This document shows positions 1 through 7,282 of a stretch of DNA of 64,000 nucleotides, in pieces. The first letter of the stretch is position 1, and every line of letters begins with the position of its first letter. The notes beneath the pieces are model-generated. The model was not told the DNA's origin and searched no databases. It was given only the letters and a program-made list of their open reading frames with translations. The stretch comes from Actinosynnema sp. ALI-1.44 (lineage in GTDB: Bacteria; Actinomycetota; Actinomycetes; Mycobacteriales; Pseudonocardiaceae). Both the position numbers and the translations under genes were made by a program. The stretch is from NCBI RefSeq assembly GCF_001984155.1, contig NZ_MTQO01000054.1:1116001-1180000 (forward strand), written 5' to 3'.

Positions 1-320
1 TCGCGGAAGGCCCGCTGCAGCGACTGGAGCCCTTCCCGCAGCGGTCCGGCGTGCGGTCCGAGGTACTCGACGGACGCCGTGATCAGCCCGGCCAGTGCCG
101 TGATCAGCCGCCTGGCCTCGTCGAGGTCGCGGCGGGGCGAGGTGTCCGGGTCGGGGTCGGCGAGCCCCAGCCGCTCGGCCGCGGCCGACATCAGCATCAC
201 GGCCGCGCGGCTGATCACCTCCACGCTGGGAATCTCGCTGAGGTCGCGGACGTTGACACTGTCGTCGTCACTGGTAGCAGGGTCTGCGGTGGGGTCGTTC
301 ACGATCTGGTACCCTTCCAT
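1..320 (-). CDS. DUF1844 domain protein (partial, runs off left edge)
   Basis: The reverse strand from an ATG at 320 encodes [10 protein letters not shown]..., followed by a short acidic stretch and the helical segment [20 protein letters not shown] and [20 protein letters not shown]. This is the DUF1844 family, whose members are small proteins of unknown function. The gene is cut by the window edge, so its end is not visible. In many actinobacteria a DUF1844 gene lies divergently beside infC, and the arrangement here is the same. A GTG six codons further in is an alternative start. Confidence 0.8.
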   Translation of the reverse strand, partial: MEGYQIVNDPTADPATSDDDSVNVRDLSEIPSVEVISRAAVMLMSAAAERLGLADPDPDTSPRRDLDEARRLITALAGLITASVEYLGPHAGPLREGLQSLQRAFR

Positions 321-413
321 CTGCGACCAGCCCCTGTGCGAACGGGGGCGGCAAGTGGAGCCCCGCTCCCACCCGAGTCACCGCACAGGTGTCCGGGTCC
401 GGTCTTTATCGCA

Positions 414-508
414 GCAGCGCGAGCTCGCTGCGGCGCGACGTGCGTGCACGTCGTGGATCGGTGTAGGCAGCGGGCCCCGCGTCAGCAATGGCGACGGGGC
501 CTGACGCG
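414..508 (+). promoter_or_regulatory. Structured 5' leader of infC with competing hairpins
   Basis: Several inverted repeats crowd the untranslated leader. GCAGCG (414-419) pairs with CGCTGC (426-431). CGACGTGC (436-443) pairs with GCACGTCG (446-453). GGCCCCG (473-479) pairs with CGGGGCC (495-501). CGCGTCAG (478-485) pairs with CTGACGCG (501-508). The last two interleave and share bases, so they are either mutually exclusive or, slightly trimmed, an H-type pseudoknot. IF3/L35/L20 operons in other bacteria are controlled by structured leaders; autoregulation here is inference. Confidence 0.45.
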
Positions 509-578
509 TTACTGGGGTCACACCGCAGGCCGCAGCCACCAGCTAGAGAGACTTTGTACTCGGGAAAGAGGAGGCACC

Positions 579-1145
579 ATCAGCTCCGAGTCACGTATCA
601 ACGACCGCATCCGGGTGCCGGAGGTCCGACTCGTCGGGCCGAACGGCGAGCAGGTGGGGATCGTCCGCATCGAGGACGCGCTCCGCCTCGCACAGGAGGC
701 GGATCTCGACCTCGTCGAGGTGGCCCCGCAGGCCCGCCCGCCTGTCTGCAAGCTCATGGACTACGGCAAGTTCAAGTACGAGAGCGCGCAGAAGGCCCGC
801 GAGTCCCGGCGCAACCAGGTACTCACGGTGATCAAGGAGCAGAAGCTCCGGCCGAAGATCGACCCGCACGACTACGAGACCAAGAAGCGCGCTGTCGTCC
901 GCTTCCTCGAGCACGGCAACAAGGTCAAGATCACCATCATGTTCCGCGGCCGTGAACAGTCCCGCCCGGAGCTCGGATACCGGTTGTTGCAGCGGTTGGC
1001 CGACGACGTGGCCGAGCTGGGGATCATCGAGTCCTCGCCCAAGCAGGACGGCCGCAACATGATCATGGTCCTGGCGCCGCACAAGAACGCCAAGCCCAAG
1101 ACCAAGGCGACCACGCCGCAGTCCGACACCGACCCCGCCGAGTAG
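579..1145 (+). CDS. infC: Translation initiation factor IF-3, AUC start
   Basis: IF-3 binds the 30S subunit, rejects non-cognate start codons and keeps the subunits apart. The 188-residue product shows the conserved N-terminal run [17 protein letters not shown], the linker region [14 protein letters not shown] and the C-terminal [18 protein letters not shown] strong ribosome site GAGGAGG (568-574) lies four bases before ATC at 579, and homology begins exactly there. No in-frame ATG, GTG or TTG lies close upstream. infC is classically known for rare AUU/AUC/AUA starts that IF-3 itself discriminates against, giving negative autoregulation. The gene heads the run infC-rpmI-rplT. Confidence 0.96.
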   Translation: MSSESRINDRIRVPEVRLVGPNGEQVGIVRIEDALRLAQEADLDLVEVAPQARPPVCKLMDYGKFKYESAQKARESRRNQVLTVIKEQKLRPKIDPHDYETKKRAVVRFLEHGNKVKITIMFRGREQSRPELGYRLLQRLADDVAELGIIESSPKQDGRNMIMVLAPHKNAKPKTKATTPQSDTDPAE

Positions 1146-1220
1146 GCCACCGGGGTCACCCGAAGTAGTGAGCGCTTCCGCCCGTGCACGGCGGGCGGAA
1201 GCACCTAGATGAGGACGACC

Positions 1221-1415
1221 ATGCCTAAGAACAAGACGCACAAGGGCACTGCCAAGCGCATTCGCGTGACCGGCAAGGGCAAGTTGAAGCGCGAGATGAC
1301 CGGCCGCAGGCACATCCTGGAGAAGAAGTCCAGCAAGCTGACCCGTCGCCTCGAGGGCACCACGGACGTCTCCCCGAACGACGAGAAGCGCGTCAAGCGC
1401 CTGCTCGGCATCTGA
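1221..1415 (+). CDS. rpmI: 50S ribosomal protein L35
   Basis: This is a 64-residue basic protein beginning [20 protein letters not shown], the L35 signature, and including [17 protein letters not shown] in the middle. The length is standard for bacterial L35. The ATG at 1221 is preceded by GAGGACG. The gene sits 75 bases behind infC and 71 bases before rplT in the conserved IF3-L35-L20 operon. An in-frame ATG at 1209 would add four residues outside the conserved start and is not preferred. Confidence 0.97.
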   Translation: MPKNKTHKGTAKRIRVTGKGKLKREMTGRRHILEKKSSKLTRRLEGTTDVSPNDEKRVKRLLGI

Positions 1416-1486
1416 GCTTCCCAGCTCCACTCCCTTGACCACCCGGGGCGCCCCGAACGCCCCACAGAGATAAGCAGGATGGACCC

Positions 1487-1867
1487 GTGGCACGCGTCAA
1501 GCGGGCAGTCAACGCCCAGAAGAAGCGCCGCACGACCCTCGAGCTGGCCAGTGGCTACCGCGGCCAGCGCTCGCGGCTGTACCGCAAGGCCAAGGAGCAG
1601 GTGCTCCACTCGCTGAACTACGCCTACCGCGACCGCCGCGCCCGCAAGGGTGACTTCCGGCAGCTGTGGATCACCCGCATCAACGCGGCCGCGCGTCAGA
1701 ACGGCATGACCTACAACCGCTTCATCCAGGGTCTGAAGGTCGCAGGTGTCGAGGTCGACCGCAAGATCCTCGCCGAGCTCGCGGTGAGCGACCCGGCCGC
1801 GTTCACCGCGCTGGTCGAGGTCTCCCGCGCCAACGTTCCGGCCGTTCAGTCCCAGGACAAGGCCTGA
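1487..1867 (+). CDS. rplT: 50S ribosomal protein L20
   Basis: The 126-residue product begins [19 protein letters not shown] and contains [17 protein letters not shown] and [20 protein letters not shown], the hallmarks of L20, a 23S rRNA-binding assembly protein. The start is GTG at 1487. In several bacteria L20 represses its own operon by binding the leader, which fits the structured leader upstream of infC here; that link is inference. The stop codon overlaps a possible CTG start of the following methyltransferase gene. Confidence 0.97.
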   Translation: MARVKRAVNAQKKRRTTLELASGYRGQRSRLYRKAKEQVLHSLNYAYRDRRARKGDFRQLWITRINAAARQNGMTYNRFIQGLKVAGVEVDRKILAELAVSDPAAFTALVEVSRANVPAVQSQDKA

Positions 1868-2667
1868 GCGAGCACACCCGACCCGGGGCGGACCAGCTCT
1901 TCACCGAGCGGACGCCCCGGGTCGCTGCTGCCCGGCAGTTGACCAAACGCGCGGGCAGAGAACGGGCGGGCAGGTTCCTCGCCGAAGGAGCCCAGGCCGT
2001 CCGGGAAGCGCTGCGCCACGGCCAGGTGTACGAGGTCTTCGTCACCGAAACGGCGGCAGCACGCAATTCCGAACTCATCACCGAGGCCAGCGCGGCAGGT
2101 GTCCAGGTATCGACGGTGACCGATCGAGCCGCTGACGGGCTCTCGGAAACCGTGACCCCACAGGGCATCGTCGCGGTCTGTGAACTGCTGGACGTCTCGC
2201 TGGACGACGCGCTCACCGCACCGAAGCTAGTCGCTGTACTGGTTGGTGTGTCCGACCCAGGCAACGCAGGCACGGTGACGCGGGTCGCCGACGCCGCCGG
2301 TGCATCCGCCGTGATCTTCGCCGGTGACACCGTCGACCCGCACAACGGCAAATGCGTCCGCGCCTCCACTGGCAGTGTCTTCCACCTGCCTCTTGCGCGT
2401 TCTCGGAGCACCACTGCGGTGTTCGACGCGTGCCGCGCGGCCGGATTGCGCCTTGTCGCAGCCGATGGACACGTCACGACCGAGTTGACCGCGTTGGATC
2501 TCACCCAGCCAACCGCGTGGGTGTTCGGCAGCGAGGCACACGGGCTTGATCCCGAAGTGCTTGCCGCCGTCGACGACGTGGTGAGCGTTCCCATCTTCGG
2601 CAAGGCAGAGAGCCTGAACCTCGCAACAGCGGCGGCGGTTTGCTTGTACGCAGGGCATTTGCGGTAG
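1864..2667 (+). CDS. TrmH/SpoU (SPOUT) family RNA 2'-O-methyltransferase
   Basis: SPOUT motifs are clear: motif 1 in [17 protein letters not shown], motif 2 in [13 protein letters not shown] and motif 3 in [12 protein letters not shown], the knotted SAM-binding region. The N-terminal stretch [20 protein letters not shown] resembles the substrate-binding domain of the TsnR/YsgA branch. No ATG or GTG start fits. TTG at 1939 is the first conventional in-frame start but would cut off the conserved [12 protein letters not shown] at 1864 overlaps the rplT stop as CTGA and gives 267 residues, closer to family length. I place the start there with reservation. It is the last gene of the infC operon; the substrate RNA is unknown. 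Confidence 0.85.
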   Translation: MSEHTRPGADQLFTERTPRVAAARQLTKRAGRERAGRFLAEGAQAVREALRHGQVYEVFVTETAAARNSELITEASAAGVQVSTVTDRAADGLSETVTPQGIVAVCELLDVSLDDALTAPKLVAVLVGVSDPGNAGTVTRVADAAGASAVIFAGDTVDPHNGKCVRASTGSVFHLPLARSRSTTAVFDACRAAGLRLVAADGHVTTELTALDLTQPTAWVFGSEAHGLDPEVLAAVDDVVSVPIFGKAESLNLATAAAVCLYAGHLR

Positions 2668-2704
2668 TTCCCAGCGATCTGTGGCCTGCGCTCCCCCGTA
2701 GCCC

Positions 2705-2720
2705 CGGGCTGAGCAGCCCG
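2705..2720 (+). terminator. Short hairpin behind the infC operon
   Basis: CGGGCT (2705-2710) pairs with AGCCCG (2715-2720) around a four-base loop, 38 bases after the methyltransferase stop. There is no T-run, which is common for actinobacterial terminators. Confidence 0.4.
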
Positions 2721-2779
2721 AGGACGGCTCAGTCATGTATACGCTAACCGTGCCTCACGGCAGTGCTGACGTGGAGAAA

Positions 2780-2844
2780 CACGGGCGAGCTTCTCGCGGA
2801 AGCTCGGCCGTGTCCTGGTTAGTCCCGCCTGCCTTGACGCAGGC
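2780..2844. terminator. Two strong hairpins in the gap before the toxin locus
   Basis: CACGG-G-CGAGCTTC (2780-2793) pairs with GAAGCTCG-G-CCGTG (2799-2812), a 13-bp stem with one G/G mismatch. A second hairpin pairs GCCTGC (2827-2832) with GCAGGC (2839-2844). They lie between the convergent infC operon and the minus-strand toxin/immunity genes and may terminate both. The rest of 2668-2926 shows nothing else I can support. Confidence 0.45.
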
Positions 2845-2926
2845 GACGACACGTGGCGTGTCTTGACGCCAAGCAGAGGCAGTAAGCCGTTTATGCGAGT
2901 TCAACTGGCACGTAGCATTACTGTTT

Positions 2927-3208
2927 TCAAGATCTGCTAATCAAGAGCTGAACGGTGTTGTGAATCTCGGTTGCGGTGATGCGGCCCGAATGCCAGTACT
3001 CGATCAGCACCTTCCCTGTCGACGGGTATATCCAGATGTCGTCTCCGGTGTCCATAAGAAGTTCCATGTTTTCCGCAGTCGACCGGGCATGCGGTGTTCG
3101 ATCCACAGGATTCCTGCTATCTATCTCAGTCGATAGTGGAGGAGTCGCCTTATTGGAGAACGCACCGCTACGCTTCATGGATTGCTCACGCGTGTTCAGC
3201 CACCCCAT
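2927..3208 (-). CDS. Small protein of unknown function behind the immunity candidate
   Basis: This gene encodes 93 residues from a GTG at 3208; an inner ATG at residue 11 is an alternative start. No known domain was recognised. The C-terminal half (DDIWIYPSTGKVLIEYWHSG) is acidic and aromatic, and its IEYW-x-x-G resembles IEYWEGG in the gene just before it, so the two may be diverged relatives. It overlaps that gene by 13 bases and shares its low GC content, which argues for joint acquisition. It could be a second immunity protein of the ALF-repeat toxin; this is inference from position and size only. Confidence 0.5.
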   Translation of the reverse strand: MGWLNTREQSMKRSGAFSNKATPPLSTEIDSRNPVDRTPHARSTAENMELLMDTGDDIWIYPSTGKVLIEYWHSGRITATEIHNTVQLLISRS

Positions 3209-3435
3209 AGCTCGTCAAGCCTACTTCCATCTTTGTCGAAAGTTGTGACGCTTCCGGAGAACCATAGATTTACCCCGCCTTCCCAGTATTCGATTTGCAA
3301 TGCGGCCAACTGCACCGGATCCGCGCGAACATACATACGCTCTCCCGGCTCAAGCAAGTACGCCATCCCATTGGGTTCGAAACATACATGCCCGGCACTG
3401 TTTCCAGAAATACGAATCTCTATATCAGGCATCAC
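3196..3435 (-). CDS. Putative immunity protein paired with the ALF-repeat toxin
   Basis: This is a small (79-residue) soluble acidic protein starting MMPDIEIRISGNSAGHV. The start (GTG 3435, or ATG 3432) follows the toxin stop without a gap, as TGA-GTG-ATG, so translation is almost certainly coupled. The region is visibly lower in GC than the flanking genome, like the tip of the toxin gene. A small gene directly behind a polymorphic toxin is the standard position for its immunity protein. I do not recognise a named Imm family. Confidence 0.6.
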   Translation of the reverse strand: MMPDIEIRISGNSAGHVCFEPNGMAYLLEPGERMYVRADPVQLAALQIEYWEGGVNLWFSGSVTTFDKDGSRLDELWGG

Positions 3436-6400
3436 TCAACTCCAAGCATCAATAATTTCCTGACACAATTTTACTCGATAAGGAGCTGTCGGATGCCTCG
3501 GCATATTCTTCTGTACGTAGGCGTAGAAATCTTGCAATCGTTTAGCGTCCTCCTTCGAGGCGACCCTTCGCAGCTCTTCCGGCGACCGCTTGCCGATCAG
3601 TTCCGCTGCCAGCTTCGGACCATTTGCCCAAATCCGTTTACCCACTTCGTTGGCTTTACCGCCGTCTAAGACCTTGGGAAGCTCGATTTTGCCATCCGGG
3701 GTGAGAATATCAATGACTTCTCCGTCTGCGTCGACCGTAAAACGCGGACAAACCCCTGCAGCGGCTCCCTGTGTGGCCATAGGTGAAGCGTCGACCGATT
3801 TCAAGCTGCCGCCAGGAGCTGAAATCGTCAATTCTGAAGCAAAACCGTTTCTAGCGGCACACGCTACCCTTGCCTCAGCCACGATCGCGCGGCCAAGTTC
3901 CAGAATCTTTCGCCCTGCTGCGGAGCCCTCGAGAAACTTGGCGAGTCCGGCGACGATCTTGGCGATCGCGGCACTGACCGCCGGAAGTTTTGCAATCAGA
4001 ACCAGGAGGGAACCAACATCAAAAACCGTCCACAGGCAGGCTGCAACATCGCCCTCGCCGAAGCACTTCTTCGCGTTAGTAATTCCGAGCTCATCCAGAA
4101 TGATCTGCCCACCATTTTGGATGATGAAGTCAATGATCCCGTGCTTGGCTTGTTCGATAGCCTCACGATTTTGCTCGACCAGCTCAGGACCGCCCATCCG
4201 ATAGAGGAGTTGTTCCTCCTCGGCAGTCAGGTTCGGTACATCTTCTCCCGCTTGTCTGGCCTGTTCTGCTCGTCGTGCTGCTTCTGCTTTGCGTGCGGCT
4301 TCTTCGGCGCGGTCGGCGGCTTTGCCTGCTTCGATGGCGGCGTTGTACGCGTTCTTGGCTGCTGCGGCGGCTCCGTCGGCGTGTTTCTGTGCGCTGTCTG
4401 CTGCTGCAGCAGCTGCGGCTGCGTCGGTTTCGGCGCGGTCGGCGGCTCCTCGTGCGGCGGCTGCGTCGGCTTCGGCCCTGCTGGCAGCGGAACGGGCTGC
4501 TGCAGCGTCGCGTTCGGCGGCAGCAGCGGACCGTCCCGCGATCGCGGCGTCGTTGGCTGCCGCGTTGGCGGCGTTGCGGGCTTTGTGTGCGTCCTCGCGG
4601 GCTTGTGCGTCTGCTTGGTTGGCGCGGGTGGCTGCTGCGCGGGCCGCAGCACCGTCGGCTGCTGCGTCGGCGGCCGCTTTTTGAGCCTCCGCAGCGGACT
4701 GTGCCGCTGCCGCTGACGACTTCGCCGCTGCAGCGGCTGCGTCATACGCAGGTTTGACTTCAGCCGCGGCGCGGTCGGCGGCTTCTTGGGCCAGCCGTGC
4801 CGCTTCGAGCGCTTCCTTCGCACGCTTGTCCGCCGCTGCGGCCTGTTCGGCGCCGACGAGTCTGGCCTGCTCGGCCACCTTGATGACGAAGTCGGCGTCG
4901 ATGTCCTGGCCGGTGAACGGTGCGACCACGGTGACCGCGGTGTTGGCTGGTTGGGTGATCGCTTGTGAGGACGACTTCGCCGCCGCAGCGGCTTGGACCG
5001 CGAGACTGGCCTGGGTCGCTGCGGACACCGCTTCCTGAGCCGCGGCGTCGGATTCGGCTTTGGTGCGTTCGGCCGACATCTGCGAGTTCATCGCTTCGGA
5101 CGCCGCTTGGTTGGCCAGGTTCATCGAGTTCTGTGCCGCTTCGGCGGCCTTGGCCTCGTTGAACGTCGCGTCCGATGCCGCCGACTCGGCGCGTTGAGCG
5201 GCTGCGTGGGTTTCCGCTGCTTCGGCTTCGGCTCGGTTGGCTGCCGCGTTCGCTCGTGCGGCAGCCGCTTGCGCGGCCTGCGCTGCGGCCCGCGCACGGG
5301 CTGCGGCACGCGTGGCTTCGGTGGCCGCGCCACGCGCACCCGCCGCCGCACCCGTCGCAACGTTGGCGGCGTTGCGGGCCGCGCCAGCGGCTCCCGCCGC
5401 GATGGTGGCGTCGCCGCGTGCTTTGTTGGCCTCATTCTGGGCTTCCACGGCGTGCGGGCCGCCACGCGCGGCGGCGGCCATGGCGTCCATCGCGTTCGCC
5501 CGCGCCTCAGCAGCGCGCTGGTCCCGTTCAGCCTGGTAGGCCTTGTCACGGCTGGCTACCGCGTTGGTTTCCTCGCCGCGGGCGCGGGTTTCCGCCTGCC
5601 CCGCGGCACCATCGGCCGCTTCGGCCCGTCCTCGGGCGGCGGCTGCGATGCCAGCTTGGGCCTCAGCCTCACCGCGCATCGAACGCGCCACCGAGGCGTG
5701 CTGCTCGGCTCGCCCACGCGCCGCTCCGGCGTTGGCCCGTTCCCGCTGCGCGATGGCTCGTTGGGCGGCTGCGGTCGCCGCTTCTCGTTCGGCGATGATG
5801 CGCTGCTGACGGGTCCGCTCGGCAGCCGCCCACGCCTGCGCCTCGGCCGCTTCCGCAGCCTGACGTGCGGCCTTGGTTCGGGCTGCGGCGTCTTTCGCGG
5901 CTTCCATCTGCACGCGGGCCGCCTCAGCCAGGTCCGCTGCGGCGCGGGCGTGTGCTTCAGCGTGCTGGCGCCATTTCTTGGCCTGCTCAGCGTGCCGCTC
6001 CGCTTTTTCCTGCGCGTTGCGGGCCTGGTCGGTGAACGCGGCCGCATCGGTCGAATGCGCGGCGGTCTCCACCGCGGACACGGCCGCGAGTGCGGCTTGG
6101 GACATGCCGTAGGCCATCTGCGCCCACTGCGTCCCATACGGCAGACCGGTTTCCACCAACACATCCGCCTGAACCTGGGCTTGGACCGCCGCACGTCGCG
6201 CGTCGTCCGCCGCAGCACGGGCGTTACCCAACTGGCGGGCGACCTCGGCCTTCACCTCATCGAAAGCGTCGGGCGGATGTTGCCCGCCCGCGGTGTTCGC
6301 GGCCAGGATCTGCTCAGCCCTACGGGCCTCATTGCCCCCGAGGATCAGCGCGTTCGAGGAGCGCTGCAGCGCACGGATGCCGTTACCGTGCTGCACCATC

Positions 6401-7209
6401 AGGATTTTGCGGGCCTCGTTGGCGCGAGCGGACTTCTTCGCCAGCTCCGACAGCGCCTCGGCTGCCTTGCGGCGTGCTTCCTCGTCGGCGAGGAACTTCT
6501 CGCGGGCTTCGGCGTCCTTTTTGGCTGCTTCCAAGTAGCCGCTGGCGAGGAACTGCTCGATCGCCGCGTCCCCGGTGTCCAACGCGGCCTGCGCGGCACG
6601 TTGAACCTCCGGGCCACCCGCGCCGACCAGCATCTGTACTCGTGCCCGGTTCTCCTGGGCCCGTTGTTGGACGCTCTGCATCGCGGCCGCGTCGCGCTGT
6701 TCGGCGATCGCTCTGCCGTAGACCAGGAACTGCAGACGGTCCAGGTCGGTGCCCGCGAGCACCCGGTCCACCTCGGCCCGCAGGTACGGGCCACCAGTCC
6801 CGCGTAGCGGTTCGATCGCGGCCCGGTTCTCCTGCGCGATTCTTTCCTTGCGTGCTGTGGCTTTCTGTTCCGCTTCCCGCTTGCCGCCGTTGAGGAACGC
6901 CATGATTCCCGGACGACCGGCGTCCAACGCTGCCTTGGCGGCGTCACGAACCTCGACGTCCTCAGCCAGTTCGGCGTTGTCGGCCACCAGCTGCCGGAAT
7001 CGGGGGTCGCCGGTGTCCGGGATGCCGGTCTTGCCGTCCCACTCCTTGTACGGGTCCGGTGGCATCGGTCGCGGCGGTGCCGGATCCTCGGCAGCCGCTG
7101 CGGTAGTCGTGGCTGCGGGTGCGGCGTCGGCGGTATGGACAACGCCACTGAACAAGGCGAACGTCAACGACGCCGCCACCGCTCTTCGAAGAAGTCTCAT
7201 CTGTGTCAT
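3436..7209 (-). CDS. Secreted ALF-repeat coiled-coil protein with polymorphic-toxin C-terminus
   Basis: The product has 1257 residues with an N-terminal signal peptide (RRAVAASLTFALFSGVV...ADAAP). ALF short repeats follow to about residue 250 (DAAKAALDAGRPGIMAFLNG and two similar units). A very Ala-rich heptad-like coiled coil runs from about 250 to 1000. A hydrophobic segment sits near 1067-1095 (SLLVLIAKLPAVSAAIAKIV), and a C-terminal domain from about 1154 starts CPRFTVDADGEVIDILTPDG and ends KLCQEIIDAWS. GC content falls clearly over the last ~270 codons (3436-4240). N-terminal export module, long stalk, pretoxin helix and swappable tip followed by immunity is classic polymorphic-toxin architecture. 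The toxic activity is not recognised. The first ATG (7209) lies three bases behind GAGG; the ATG at 7200 is an alternative. Confidence 0.85.
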   Translation of the reverse strand: MTQMRLLRRAVAASLTFALFSGVVHTADAAPAATTTAAAAEDPAPPRPMPPDPYKEWDGKTGIPDTGDPRFRQLVADNAELAEDVEVRDAAKAALDAGRPGIMAFLNGGKREAEQKATARKERIAQENRAAIEPLRGTGGPYLRAEVDRVLAGTDLDRLQFLVYGRAIAEQRDAAAMQSVQQRAQENRARVQMLVGAGGPEVQRAAQAALDTGDAAIEQFLASGYLEAAKKDAEAREKFLADEEARRKAAEALSELAKKSARANEARKILMVQHGNGIRALQRSSNALILGGNEARRAEQILAANTAGGQHPPDAFDEVKAEVARQLGNARAAADDARRAAVQAQVQADVLVETGLPYGTQWAQMAYGMSQAALAAVSAVETAAHSTDAAAFTDQARNAQEKAERHAEQAKKWRQHAEAHARAAADLAEAARVQMEAAKDAAARTKAARQAAEAAEAQAWAAAERTRQQRIIAEREAATAAAQRAIAQRERANAGAARGRAEQHASVARSMRGEAEAQAGIAAAARGRAEAADGAAGQAETRARGEETNAVASRDKAYQAERDQRAAEARANAMDAMAAAARGGPHAVEAQNEANKARGDATIAAGAAGAARNAANVATGAAAGARGAATEATRAAARARAAAQAAQAAAARANAAANRAEAEAAETHAAAQRAESAASDATFNEAKAAEAAQNSMNLANQAASEAMNSQMSAERTKAESDAAAQEAVSAATQASLAVQAAAAAKSSSQAITQPANTAVTVVAPFTGQDIDADFVIKVAEQARLVGAEQAAAADKRAKEALEAARLAQEAADRAAAEVKPAYDAAAAAAKSSAAAAQSAAEAQKAAADAAADGAAARAAATRANQADAQAREDAHKARNAANAAANDAAIAGRSAAAAERDAAAARSAASRAEADAAAARGAADRAETDAAAAAAAADSAQKHADGAAAAAKNAYNAAIEAGKAADRAEEAARKAEAARRAEQARQAGEDVPNLTAEEEQLLYRMGGPELVEQNREAIEQAKHGIIDFIIQNGGQIILDELGITNAKKCFGEGDVAACLWTVFDVGSLLVLIAKLPAVSAAIAKIVAGLAKFLEGSAAGRKILELGRAIVAEARVACAARNGFASELTISAPGGSLKSVDASPMATQGAAAGVCPRFTVDADGEVIDILTPDGKIELPKVLDGGKANEVGKRIWANGPKLAAELIGKRSPEELRRVASKEDAKRLQDFYAYVQKNMPRHPTAPYRVKLCQEIIDAWS

Positions 7210-7282
7210 TCCCCTCGACAGGTCACACGTGGGCCCGGCACCCGCCGAATACGAGCGCCGGGCCCACAGGACTACGGGCGGC

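Noticed and set aside
4993-6807. Long open frame opposite the ALF-repeat toxin gene
   Set aside because: It is antisense to an Ala-rich coiled coil whose repetitive GC-rich codons keep other frames open. The translation is low-complexity Arg/Gly-rich, with no domain and no ribosome site.
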